This document shows positions 9,139-16,827 of a DNA stretch of 64,000 bases, one piece after another. A program made the position numbers and the translations under genes. Source of the DNA: Palsa-504 sp963795795 (GTDB lineage Bacteria; Actinomycetota; Actinomycetes; Streptosporangiales; Streptosporangiaceae). Within the stretch, counting starts at the first letter, position 1. Each line of letters starts with the position of its first letter. The stretch covers positions 62,001 to 126,000 of the forward strand of contig CAWCJS010000005.1 of NCBI GenBank assembly GCA_963795795.1, given 5' to 3'. Below the pieces are notes generated by a model. It saw only the letters and a list, made by a program, of their open reading frames with translations, did not search any database and was not told the origin of the DNA.

Positions 9139-9651
9139 ATGCGTAAGTGGCCGTACATACTGATGCTGGGCGTAGCTATTGGGGTTATGGTGCAGGCGGC
9201 GCCGGCCTCCGCCTCGGTCACGGGGCCGACGGCGGGCACGGGCATCGAGCTGGTCGGCGGGTTCGGGATGACCGGCGTACTGGGTGACCCTTCCGTTCAG
9301 GTGAACGTCTTCCAGATCGAGACCACCACCCTGGGCCAAACGGTGATCACCTACCCGGACGGTACGTTCGTCGCCGGACGGGCTACCTGCCTGTTCGTCT
9401 CGGGGCAGACGGCTTACGTCACCAGCCGGATCGTCCGCTCCCACGGGCCGCGCGTGCAGGCGGATGGGTGGCTCCCCGGCAGCTACGTGATGATCGGCAT
9501 CCAGGCCGACCAGCCGGGAAGCCCCGGGCCTGACCTGCTGAACTTCTCCCCTGGCTTCTCGTTCAACCTGGGTTGCGGACCGAACGAGGTCGCGACGCCC
9601 GAGTTCCCGCTCGTCAGGGGCGACTTCCGGGTGTTCGGCCCGCTCGTGTAG
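9139..9651 (+). CDS. Small secreted protein of unknown function
   Basis: 170 residues from ATG 9139, which follows CAAAGG by a few bases; the longer frame from 8956 crosses the ALDH start region and is not credible. Residues 1-27 form a signal peptide (MRKWPYILMLGVAIGVMVQ then APASA). The mature part is about 140 residues, rich in Gly, Val and Thr, with two Cys residues, and predicted beta-rich. No recognised domain. It stands alone between the divergent ALDH gene and the P450 gene. The AT-rich run just before 9110 may hold its promoter. Confidence 0.75.
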   Translation: MRKWPYILMLGVAIGVMVQAAPASASVTGPTAGTGIELVGGFGMTGVLGDPSVQVNVFQIETTTLGQTVITYPDGTFVAGRATCLFVSGQTAYVTSRIVRSHGPRVQADGWLPGSYVMIGIQADQPGSPGPDLLNFSPGFSFNLGCGPNEVATPEFPLVRGDFRVFGPLV

Positions 9652-9777
9652 GTCGAGTCCAGGGGCGACGTAGTCAGGGCCCTGAGTTCTTGAAGGCACG
9701 GCTCAGTCCAGGGTGGAACCGGCATGTGACAATGGCAGCGTAGGCGCGCGGCCTGGAGGCCGGGAAGGAGCCGTGCG

Positions 9778-11001
9778 GTGTCACAGACCCTGCCACCACC
9801 CATATTCGATCCGTTCGCGCCAGGTTTCACCGACGATCCCTATCCGCAGTACGCCGCCCTGCGCGCCGCGGCGCCTGTGTTTGAGCATCCGTTCGGGTTC
9901 TGGCTGCTCACGTCCTACGAGCATGTCTCCTGGCTGCTGCGGGCGAACCTGTCGGTCGAGGAGCGCAACGTCGCCCCGAGCCCGTTCGTAGAGCTGCGCG
10001 AGCAGATGTACGGCCCGGAGGCGGACCGCCCCCGCGGCGTGTCCATGCTCGACCGCGACCCGCCGGATCACACCCGGCTGCGCCGGCTGGTGTCGAAGGC
10101 CTTCACGCCGCGGGCGGTGCAGGCGCTGCGGCCGAGGATCACCGGCCTGGTCGACGGCATGCTCGACGCGGCGGAGCGAGAGGGCCGCGTGGACCTCGTC
10201 GACACCCTGGCCTTCCCGCTGCCGTTCGCCGTGATCGCCGAGATGCTGGGCACGCCGCCGGCGGACCATGAGCGGATCAGGCAGCTGAGCGGCACGATAG
10301 TTCGCTCGCTGGAGCCCGTCGCCGATCCGGCGCTCGCCGCGGCCATCGCGGCCGCGGACGCCGAGCTCACCGAGATAGCGGCCAGCATGATCGCGTGGAA
10401 GCGCGCCAATCCGGCTGACGACCTGCTGACCGCGCTGATTCACGCCGAGGACGACGGCGACGTGCTCGACGACGAAGAGCTGATCGCGCAGACCCTGCTG
10501 CTGTACATCGCCGGACACGAGACGACCGTCAACCTCATCGCGGGCGGGACCCTCGCGCTGCTGCGCCACCCGGCCCAGCTCGCGCTGCTGCGGGACAATC
10601 CCGCCTTGGTCGACAACGCCGTGGAGGAACTGCTCAGGTACGACAGCCCGGTGCAGGCCAGCAGGCGGATCACCCTGGAACCGGTCACCATCTCCGGCGT
10701 CGCCCTTCCTGCCGGGGCCTTCGTCATGGCCAGCCTGGGCTCGGCCAACCGGGACGAGGGTTTCTGGGGGCCGGATGCTGGCGAAGTTCGGATCGATCGG
10801 GAGAATGCGCGCCAGCACGTCTCGTTCGGCGGCGGGCCGCACCACTGTCTGGGCGCGTCACTGGCCCGGCTGGAGGCCTCGATCGCCCTCGCGCGGCTGA
10901 CCACGCGGTATCCCGGGCTGGCCCTTGACGGCCCAGTCACCTGGAACGGCCGGATCAACCTGCGCGGACCCGCGCACCTGCCGGTGTCACTGGGCGCGTA
11001 G
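9778..11001 (+). CDS. Cytochrome P450 (bacterial class I, CYP107-like)
   Basis: 407 residues from GTG 9778, preceded by AAGGAG. I-helix oxygen-activation motif AGHETT at residues 245-250, K-helix EELLR, and heme-ligand loop FGGGPHHCLGASLARLE with Cys357. It lacks a membrane anchor, so soluble. No ferredoxin gene is adjacent, so the redox partner must come from elsewhere. Substrate is unknown. The last codons (CTGGGCGCGTAG) are the first bases of a 54-bp tandem repeat that fills the space to the convergent deoC gene. Confidence 0.93.
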   Translation: MSQTLPPPIFDPFAPGFTDDPYPQYAALRAAAPVFEHPFGFWLLTSYEHVSWLLRANLSVEERNVAPSPFVELREQMYGPEADRPRGVSMLDRDPPDHTRLRRLVSKAFTPRAVQALRPRITGLVDGMLDAAEREGRVDLVDTLAFPLPFAVIAEMLGTPPADHERIRQLSGTIVRSLEPVADPALAAAIAAADAELTEIAASMIAWKRANPADDLLTALIHAEDDGDVLDDEELIAQTLLLYIAGHETTVNLIAGGTLALLRHPAQLALLRDNPALVDNAVEELLRYDSPVQASRRITLEPVTISGVALPAGAFVMASLGSANRDEGFWGPDAGEVRIDRENARQHVSFGGGPHHCLGASLARLEASIALARLTTRYPGLALDGPVTWNGRINLRGPAHLPVSLGA

Positions 11002-11150
11002 GCGGGGTCGTCGGCTCGGGGTGAAGTAGGGGGGAGGGTGTGACTGGGCGCGTAGGCGGGGTCGTCGGCTCGGGGTGAAGTAGGGGGGAGGGTGTGACTG
11101 GGCGCGTAGGCGGAGTCGTCGGCTCGGGGTGAAATAGAGGGCGGAGGTGT
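10989..11150. repeat. 54-bp tandem repeat at the convergent P450/deoC boundary
   Basis: Three copies at 10989, 11043 and 11097, the first two nearly identical and the third diverged. Each begins with the final bases of the P450 gene (ACTGGGCGCGTAG) and contains a GGGTGAAGTAG block that matches the 3' end of deoC as read on the plus strand (11195-11220 region). The unit therefore looks like a duplicated gene-end junction. Further degenerate traces continue to about 11190. Confidence 0.85.
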
Positions 11151-11194
11151 TGCTGGGAGCGTGGCCCGGGTCTTTGAGCGCGTGGCTTGGGTCG

Positions 11195-12136
11195 TTAGTC
11201 CAGGGTGAAGTAGTCGGGGCCAGAGTAGCGGCCGGTGGCTAGCTTGGTGCGCTGCATGAGCAGGTCGTTCAGCAGGCTGGAGGCGCCCAGGCGGAACCAG
11301 TCGGGATCCAGCCAGTCCTCCCCCGCCGTCTCGTTGACCAAGACCAGGTACTTGATGGCGTCCTTGGACGTGCGGATACCGCCGGCCGGCTTGACCCCGA
11401 CCTGGCGCCCGTATGCCTCGCGGAAGTCGCGGACGGCCTCCAGCATGACCAGGGTCACCGGGAGCGTCGCGGCGGGCGTGATCTTGCCGGTCGAGGTCTT
11501 GATGAAGTCGGCGCCGGCGAGCATGGCCAGCCACGAGGCGCGGCGCACGTTGTCCAGCGTGACCAGCTCACCGGTCTCCAGGATCACCTTGAGGTGGGCG
11601 GCACCCTCGCACACCTCCCGGACCGCGGCGATCTCGTCGTAGACGAGCTGGTAGTCGCCGGTCAGGAAGGCGCCGCGGTCGATCACCATGTCGATCTCGT
11701 CGGCGCCGGCCGCGATCGCGTATTTCGCGTCGGCGAGCTTGACGTCCACGCTGGTCCGGCCGCTGGGGAACGCGGTCGCCACGCTGGCGACGTGGACGCC
11801 GCTGCCGGCCAGTTCGGCGGCGGCGACGTGCGCCAGGTCTGGGTAGACGCAGACGGCGGCGACCTGCGGCGCGGTGGGGTCGGCGGGGTCGGGGCGCTTG
11901 GCCTTGGCGCACAGCGCCCGGACTTTGCCCGGTGTGTCCTGGCCCTCGAGCGTGGTCAGGTCGATCATCGAGATCGCGGTGTCCAGCGCCCATCGCTTGG
12001 CGGTGGTCTTGATGGACCGGCTGGCCAGCATGGCCGCGCGGGCCTCCGCCCCGACCTCGTCTACTCCCGGCAGCCCGTGCAGGAACCCCCGCAACGAGGT
12101 GCCCGAGAGAACCTGCGTGTCAGCGGGCGCGCTCAT
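11195..12136 (-). CDS. deoC: Deoxyribose-phosphate aldolase
   Basis: Class I aldolase that cleaves 2-deoxyribose-5-phosphate to glyceraldehyde-3-phosphate and acetaldehyde. Visible: SMIDLTTLEG, GADEIDMVIDRGAFL, VILETGEL with catalytic region, Schiff-base Lys in ADFIKTSTGKI, and VGVKPAGGIRTSKDA (proton-relay Lys and phosphate site). The start is taken at ATG 12136, which has GAAGGAG six bases upstream; the frame also opens at 12163. About 313 residues, somewhat longer at the N-terminus than the enterobacterial enzyme, as usual in actinobacteria. The acetaldehyde-oxidising ALDH pair lies 2.2 kb downstream on the same strand. Confidence 0.95.
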   Translation of the reverse strand: MSAPADTQVLSGTSLRGFLHGLPGVDEVGAEARAAMLASRSIKTTAKRWALDTAISMIDLTTLEGQDTPGKVRALCAKAKRPDPADPTAPQVAAVCVYPDLAHVAAAELAGSGVHVASVATAFPSGRTSVDVKLADAKYAIAAGADEIDMVIDRGAFLTGDYQLVYDEIAAVREVCEGAAHLKVILETGELVTLDNVRRASWLAMLAGADFIKTSTGKITPAATLPVTLVMLEAVRDFREAYGRQVGVKPAGGIRTSKDAIKYLVLVNETAGEDWLDPDWFRLGASSLLNDLLMQRTKLATGRYSGPDYFTLD

Positions 12137-12218
12137 CGGCGACTCCTTCGGTCCATTGGTCACTATTGTGACTCACGGCCACGGCCGCGCGCTCGGCCAG
12201 GCCAGCACGGCGACGAGC

Positions 12219-12728
12219 TCATAGCTTTGCGCGGTTCCTCGCGTCCAGGATGATCTGGGTGACGACATACCGGCTCAGGCCGAGTTTCTGCGCTATTTCC
12301 TCCGGCCGCTTGCCTTGCTCGTTATAGAGCAGAGCCAGTTTCTCCTGCGACCGGCTCCACGGACGGCGCGCGGGCTGCGGCGAAGCCGGGCGGCGCTGGG
12401 AGCGTGGACCGCGCTGAGCACCGCCTGCCCGGTTGCCTGCCGGAACGGAGGTAGCGGACGGGATCGGGGCGGCGGATGGGACCGGGGCGACGGACGCCAC
12501 CGAGGTGCCGAACGAACCGCGCCGCTGATCGTGATACTTTCCGCTGGCCAGATCGTCCTGGGTGCGCTCGTCGAGGACCAGGTACTGCTCCGCGGCCTTG
12601 TTCACCCCGATGGCCACCATGGTCAGGCCCTTGAGATTTTTCTCCTGGCAGTCGGGTGCCATGCAGTAGTCGTACTTTTCGGCCCGCTCGGGATGCAACT
12701 CACTCCCGCACGTTACGCACTGCGCCAT
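12219..12728 (-). CDS. Zinc-ribbon/helix-turn-helix protein of unknown function
   Basis: 169 residues. The N-terminus has a CVTCGSELHPERAEKYDYC zinc-ribbon-like set of cysteines plus a further Cys (MAPDCQEKN). A Pro/Ala/Arg-rich linker covers roughly residues 70-120. The C-terminus reads as a homeodomain-like HTH: EKLALLYNEQGKRPEEIAQK then LGLSRYVVTQIILDARNR. This suggests a DNA-binding protein with a metal-binding head. Known in actinobacteria only as hypothetical. Stands alone between deoC and the amidase. Confidence 0.72.
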   Translation of the reverse strand: MAQCVTCGSELHPERAEKYDYCMAPDCQEKNLKGLTMVAIGVNKAAEQYLVLDERTQDDLASGKYHDQRRGSFGTSVASVAPVPSAAPIPSATSVPAGNRAGGAQRGPRSQRRPASPQPARRPWSRSQEKLALLYNEQGKRPEEIAQKLGLSRYVVTQIILDARNRAKL

Positions 12729-12823
12729 TAATCTTCTCTCGCTCCAAGCACGCGCCCCCAGCCCTCAAAGTAGAACACCGGGCCGGCTGGCGGTGTTCCT
12801 GGCCGGCGCGGGCAGCCTCGGTC

Positions 12824-12867
12824 AGGTTGGCCGGCATGGCAGGGTGGGAGTGGTGAGCGGCATGCCC
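12824..12867. repeat. Partial copy of an amidase-gene segment
   Basis: A stretch around CGGTCAGGTTGGCCGGCATG followed by GGTGAGCGGCAT recurs inside the adjacent amidase gene at about 13225-13267 with small differences. It is a 40-45 bp direct repeat about 400 bp apart, and has no coding role in the upstream position. Confidence 0.6.
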
Positions 12868-12959
12868 TGTCGATCGCCGGTACACGCCTGCTGCTTTCCA
12901 TCAGGTATTATAGACGGTTGGCCTGAAACACAGGCCATGTATCGATAGAGGTGATAAAA

Positions 12960-13085
12960 ATGGCTGCCCATGTTTCGCCCGTACGGCGGGCTCTGGGCCG
13001 GTCAGTCTCCGCCATCCGGAAGATCTACGACGACCAGGTCCGCGCCTTCGAGTCGTTGTTCCGGGCCGGTCTCCCGCGGCGGTAA
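12960..13085 (+). CDS. Possible 41-residue small ORF with strong ribosome site
   Basis: ATG 12960 is preceded by AGAGGTGATAAAA, one of the best Shine-Dalgarno matches in the window, in an AT-rich context. It encodes a basic peptide with VSAIRKIYDDQVRAFESLF near its middle, then a stop at 13085. It overlaps the last 84 bases of the amidase gene on the opposite strand. No family recognised; could be a real small protein or chance. Confidence 0.3.
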   Translation: MAAHVSPVRRALGRSVSAIRKIYDDQVRAFESLFRAGLPRR

Positions 13086-14219
13086 CCAGAGGGCCGCGAC
13101 CGCGGCCTCGATGACGCGCCCGAGGGCGAGGAGCTGCTCTTCGCCTCCGGGCGGCCCGATGAGCTGGAGCGATGCGGAAAGGCCCGCGGGGCCGCCGGGG
13201 ACGGGGAGCGCCAGTGCGGGGAGCCCGGTCAGGTTGGCCGGCATGGTGAGAATGGTGAGCGGCATACCCCGGGTCCCGATTAGCGGCGGCGCGCCCACCA
13301 GGGTCGGCAGGGCGAGGAACGGGTGGCGGGCCAGCTGGCTCATAAACCACTCCCGCCATGAGACCCGGGCCTCCTCGGCCGCGGCCACCCGCTCGGCGGT
13401 GACCCCGGCCGCCTCTGGCAGGTTGCGCTGGTTGTACGAGTTGAGCCGGGCGAGGTCGGGCATCAGGTAGGCGTTCACCTGGTACGCCTCGGAATCGATC
13501 AGCGCGTCGGCCGCCCGCTCTATGGCCGCGAAGTCCGGGGCCTCCGCCTCCGAGACCTGGATCCCGGCCGCGTCAAGCGCCGCGTCGAGCGCGGCCTCGG
13601 TGGCGGGGTCAACCGCGGCGCGATCTTCGGTCGGCCGGATCCGGCCGACGGCGAGTTCGCAGGGACCGGCCGTGAAGCCCGGCTCGATCAGGCGCATGCC
13701 GAGTTCGACCGCGGCCACGTCGGCGCCGAGTGGCCCCACGGTGTCCAGCGACGCGGCCAGCGGGTACACGCCGCTGGCCGGGACCCGGCCCCAGGTGGTC
13801 TTCAGGCCGACGACGCCGCAGCAGGCGGCCGGGATCCTGACGGAGCCACCGGTGTCGGTGCCGAGTGCCACGTCAGCCTCGCCGAGGGCGACGGCGACCG
13901 CCGAGCCGCTGGACGAGCCACCCGGCAGGCGCTGCGGATCGGCCGGGTTGACCGGCGTGCCGGACCAGGTGTTCGTCCCCCCGGCCGACCAGCACAGCTC
14001 GGTCAGGTTGGTCTTGCCGACGATGCGGGCACCGGACCGGCGCGCGGCGGCCACCACGGCCGCGTCCTGCCCGGCCGGGCCAGCCCGCTCGGCGATCACC
14101 GGGCAGCCGACCGTGGTGGGCAGGCCCTCGACGTCGATGCAATCCTTGACGGCGAGCCGCGGGCCGTCGCCGAACGCCTCGAGCCGCACGATCCAGGTCG
14201 CCGAATCCGTCTGGGGCAT
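13002..14219 (-). CDS. Amidase (amidase-signature family)
   Basis: 405 residues with the Ser-cisSer-Lys catalytic set: Lys25 in LAVKDCIDVEG, cis-Ser in LPGGSSSGSAVAVALG and nucleophile Ser126 in GTDTGGSVRIPA. The N-terminus before the catalytic Lys is shorter than in GatA-type enzymes and the C-terminal specificity region is short, so this is a free-standing amide hydrolase rather than the tRNA amidotransferase subunit. Substrate unknown. Cytosolic. Start MPQTDS is the only plausible one; the gene is divergent from the GT4 genes. Confidence 0.9.
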   Translation of the reverse strand: MPQTDSATWIVRLEAFGDGPRLAVKDCIDVEGLPTTVGCPVIAERAGPAGQDAAVVAAARRSGARIVGKTNLTELCWSAGGTNTWSGTPVNPADPQRLPGGSSSGSAVAVALGEADVALGTDTGGSVRIPAACCGVVGLKTTWGRVPASGVYPLAASLDTVGPLGADVAAVELGMRLIEPGFTAGPCELAVGRIRPTEDRAAVDPATEAALDAALDAAGIQVSEAEAPDFAAIERAADALIDSEAYQVNAYLMPDLARLNSYNQRNLPEAAGVTAERVAAAEEARVSWREWFMSQLARHPFLALPTLVGAPPLIGTRGMPLTILTMPANLTGLPALALPVPGGPAGLSASLQLIGPPGGEEQLLALGRVIEAAVAALWLPPRETGPEQRLEGADLVVVDLPDGGD

Positions 14220-14316
14220 GCCGCTATTGTCGCAAAATCCAAGAAGTCATGGATATTTCGCCTGGAAGTCACGGCGTCACTGGCGTCCAGATCCCCTGAT
14301 GTCGCACCGTGTGAGC

Positions 14317-15453
14317 ATGAGGGTCGCGATTATCACCGAATCCTTCCCGCCGGACCTCAACGGCGTCGCGCACAGCGTGCAGCGAGTAGCCGAGTTGCTC
14401 GTCGATCGCGGCCACGAGCCGCTCGTGGTCGCGCCGCGCCCGCCGCGCGACGCCAAGGATCCCGGCTCGTTCCCCTACCCGGTCGTCCGCATACCCGCGG
14501 TACCGCTGCCCGGCTATCCCAGCTTCCGCCTCGGCTTGCCCAGCCGGCGCGTGAGCGACGCGCTGATCAAGCACCGGACCGAGGTCGTGCACCTGGCCAG
14601 TCCCGTCGTCCTCGGCGCGCACGGCTCGGCGGTCGCCCGGCGGCTGGGCCTGCCGGTGGTGGCGGTGTTCCAGACCGACCTGCCGTCCTACGCCCGGGCC
14701 TACCGGCTCGGCCGGGCCGGGGAGGCCTTCGCTTGGCGGTGGCTGCGCGGCATCCACAACGACGCCGCGCGGACGCTGGCTCCGTCCACGGTCACCGCGA
14801 CCGGACTGCTCGGCCAGGGGATCAACAACGTCTGGCTCTGGGGCCGCGGCGTGGACACGGCCCGCTTCGACCCGGCCCGCCGCAGCGAGCAGATCCGCGC
14901 CCAGCTGGCCCTGGGCGGCGAGCTGATCGCCGGCTACGTGGGCCGGCTGGCCACGGAAAAGCGCGTGGAACTGCTGGCCGGGATTACCGCGCTGCACGGG
15001 GTGCGCCTGGTCATCGTGGGGGCGGGGCCCGCCGAGCCCTACCTGCGCCAGCACGTGCCCGGCGCCGTGTTCCTCGGCGAGCGGCGCGGCGACGAGCTGG
15101 CCGCCATATACGCCAGCCTCGACGTCTTCGTCCACAGCGGGCCGTACGAGACGTTCGGGCAGACGCTGCAGGAGGCCGCCGCCAGCGGGCTGCCCGTCGT
15201 GGCGCCGGCTGCGGGCGGGCCGCTGGACCTGGTCGACGACGGGGTGACCGGGTACCTGGTGCCACCGGGCAACGCGGACGCGTTCACCGCGGCGGTCGCG
15301 CGGCTGGCCGCGGACCCGGCGATGCGCCAGGCGTTCGGCGCGGCCGGGCGGCGCAAGGTTCTGGGGCGCAGCTGGGGCGCGCTGACCGACGAGCTGATCG
15401 GCCATTACGCCGCCGTAACCGGCCGGAAGCGCGCGACTAAGGTCTCGATATGA
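14317..15453 (+). CDS. GT4 glycosyltransferase, MgtA/PimB-like mannosyltransferase
   Basis: About 379 residues from ATG 14317 (MRVAIITESFPPDLNGVAHS, the classic opening of GDP-mannose-dependent alpha-mannosyltransferases); an in-frame ATG at 14299 is an alternative. The long frame back to 13522 overlaps the amidase antisense and is not real. GT-B features: LWGRGVDTARFDP, GYVGRLATEKRVELL, and the EX7E-type donor site in YETFGQTLQEAAASGLPVVA. Homologues act on lipid-linked mannose acceptors of the cell envelope; the exact acceptor here is inferred only. Stop overlaps the start of the next GT by ATGA. Confidence 0.88.
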   Translation: MRVAIITESFPPDLNGVAHSVQRVAELLVDRGHEPLVVAPRPPRDAKDPGSFPYPVVRIPAVPLPGYPSFRLGLPSRRVSDALIKHRTEVVHLASPVVLGAHGSAVARRLGLPVVAVFQTDLPSYARAYRLGRAGEAFAWRWLRGIHNDAARTLAPSTVTATGLLGQGINNVWLWGRGVDTARFDPARRSEQIRAQLALGGELIAGYVGRLATEKRVELLAGITALHGVRLVIVGAGPAEPYLRQHVPGAVFLGERRGDELAAIYASLDVFVHSGPYETFGQTLQEAAASGLPVVAPAAGGPLDLVDDGVTGYLVPPGNADAFTAAVARLAADPAMRQAFGAAGRRKVLGRSWGALTDELIGHYAAVTGRKRATKVSI

Positions 15454-16631
15454 GGATCGTCCGGCTCGCGAACTTCGTGGCCCCCCAGTCCGGCGGCCTG
15501 CGCACCTCGCTGCGCGAGCTCGGGGCCGGCTACCTGGCCGCGGGTCATGAGCCGGTACTGATCATCCCCGGGGCCAAGGACAGCGACGAGCAGACCGAGC
15601 AGGGCCGCGTGATCACGCTGCACGGGCCGCGCGTGCAATTCCTCGGCGGGTACCGGGTGCTGACGCGCAAGCGGAAGGTGGCCGCGCTTCTCACCGAGCT
15701 GAGGCCGGACGTCCTCGAGGTGTCGGACCGGGCCACGCTGCGCTGGACCGGGCGCTGGGCGCGCAGCCACGACGTGCCCGCCGCGATGGTGTCGCACGAG
15801 AGCCTGACCGCGCTGCTGGCCATGATGCCGGTCGGGTCGGCCAGGGGGTGGCGGGCCGTCGCCGATGCGCTAAACCGGCGCACGGCTCGGGCGTACCAGC
15901 AGATCATCTGCACGACCGACTGGGCCGCGGTCGAGTTCGAGCAGATCGGCGTCGGGAACGTGGTACGCGCGCCGCTCGGGGTCGACCTGGACACCTTCAG
16001 CCCGGCCCGGCGGAGCGAGCCGCTACGGGCCTGCTACGCCGCGCCCGGAGAGATGCTCCTGGTGCACTGCGGCCGGCTATCCGCGGAAAAGAAGCCGCAG
16101 CGCTCACTGACCACCCTGGCCACCTTGCGGGCCGGAGGCCTGCCCGCCCGCCTCGTGGTGGCCGGCGACGGGCCGCTGCGCGAGGCCCTGGAGCGGGCCG
16201 CCGCACGCGACGGGCTGCCCGTCACCTTCGCCGGGTTCCTGCGCGGTCGTACCGACCTGGCCGCCCTGCTGGCCACCGCCGACGTGGCCATCGCCCCCGG
16301 CCCGGCGGAGACCTTCGGGCTGGCCGCGCTCGAGGCGCTGGCCTGCGGGACGCCGGTGGTGGTGAGCGCGGAGTCGGCGCTGCCCGAGGTGGTGGGCGAG
16401 GCGGGCGCCAGCGTGGCGGGCGAGGACCTCGCCGCCGGGGTGACCGACCTGCTGTCCCGCCCGGAGCCGGACCGCCGGAACGCGGCCAGGGCCCGAGCGC
16501 AACGCTACGGGTGGCCCGCGGCCGTCCGGGGGTTCCTGGCCGTACACGAAGACCTCGCCGGGACCGGCGCCAGCGGGCTCGGACCGGATAGCGCAGCTGG
16601 CGTAGTCACCGCAGGCCGGAGGGTGGCATGA
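15450..16631 (+). CDS. GT4 glycosyltransferase
   Basis: 393 residues, GT-B fold. N-terminal MRIVRLANFVAPQSGGLRTS, middle APLGVDLDTFSPARRSEPL, C-terminal donor site GPAETFGLAALEALACGTPV. Coupled to the upstream MgtA-like gene by an ATGA overlap, and to a GDSL hydrolase downstream; this trio is a recurrent actinobacterial arrangement. The last about 30 codons lie in the first of three 98-bp tandem repeats, so the annotated C-terminus is that of the first repeat copy. The original end was probably the equivalent of the third copy. Confidence 0.88.
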   Translation: MRIVRLANFVAPQSGGLRTSLRELGAGYLAAGHEPVLIIPGAKDSDEQTEQGRVITLHGPRVQFLGGYRVLTRKRKVAALLTELRPDVLEVSDRATLRWTGRWARSHDVPAAMVSHESLTALLAMMPVGSARGWRAVADALNRRTARAYQQIICTTDWAAVEFEQIGVGNVVRAPLGVDLDTFSPARRSEPLRACYAAPGEMLLVHCGRLSAEKKPQRSLTTLATLRAGGLPARLVVAGDGPLREALERAAARDGLPVTFAGFLRGRTDLAALLATADVAIAPGPAETFGLAALEALACGTPVVVSAESALPEVVGEAGASVAGEDLAAGVTDLLSRPEPDRRNAARARAQRYGWPAAVRGFLAVHEDLAGTGASGLGPDSAAGVVTAGRRVA

Positions 16632-16729
16632 CCACGGCCGTACACGAAGACCTCGCCGGGACCGGCGCCAGCGGGCTCGGACCGGATAGCGCAGCTGGCG
16701 TAGTCACCGCAGGCCGGAGGGTGGCATGA
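16628..16729 (+). CDS. Junction micro-ORF 1 (33 residues, chimeric)
   Basis: ATG 16628 overlaps the glycosyltransferase stop (ATGA) and is preceded by GGAGG. The peptide begins MTTA, like the downstream GDSL protein, then reads VHEDLAGTGASGLGPD and ends AGRRVA, like the end of the glycosyltransferase. Its stop overlaps the next ATG. Created by the 98-bp duplication; expression is inferred from the perfect translation signals only. Confidence 0.4.
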   Translation: MTTAVHEDLAGTGASGLGPDSAAGVVTAGRRVA

Positions 16730-16827
16730 CCACGGCCGTACACGAAGATCTCGCCGAGGCCGGCGCCAGCGGGCTCGAAGCGGACACCGCAACAGGCATA
16801 GTCACCGCAGGCCGGAGGATGGCATGA
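16726..16827 (+). CDS. Junction micro-ORF 2 (33 residues, chimeric)
   Basis: Second member of the chain, same design as the first: GGAGG, ATG at 16726 overlapping the previous stop, GT-like tail ending AGRRMA, and a TGA that overlaps the GDSL start at 16824. Differs from micro-ORF 1 at several residues (DLAEAGASGLEADTATG), so the copies have diverged. Confidence 0.4.
   Translation: MTTAVHEDLAEAGASGLEADTATGIVTAGRRMA

Noticed and set aside
10989..11150. CRISPR array
   Set aside because: The repeats are contiguous with no spacers, and contain the ends of flanking genes; no cas genes in the window.
13522..14316. N-terminal extension of the MgtA-like glycosyltransferase
   Set aside because: Antisense to the amidase gene and Ala/Ser/Pro-rich without similarity; the family begins at MRVAIITESFPPD.
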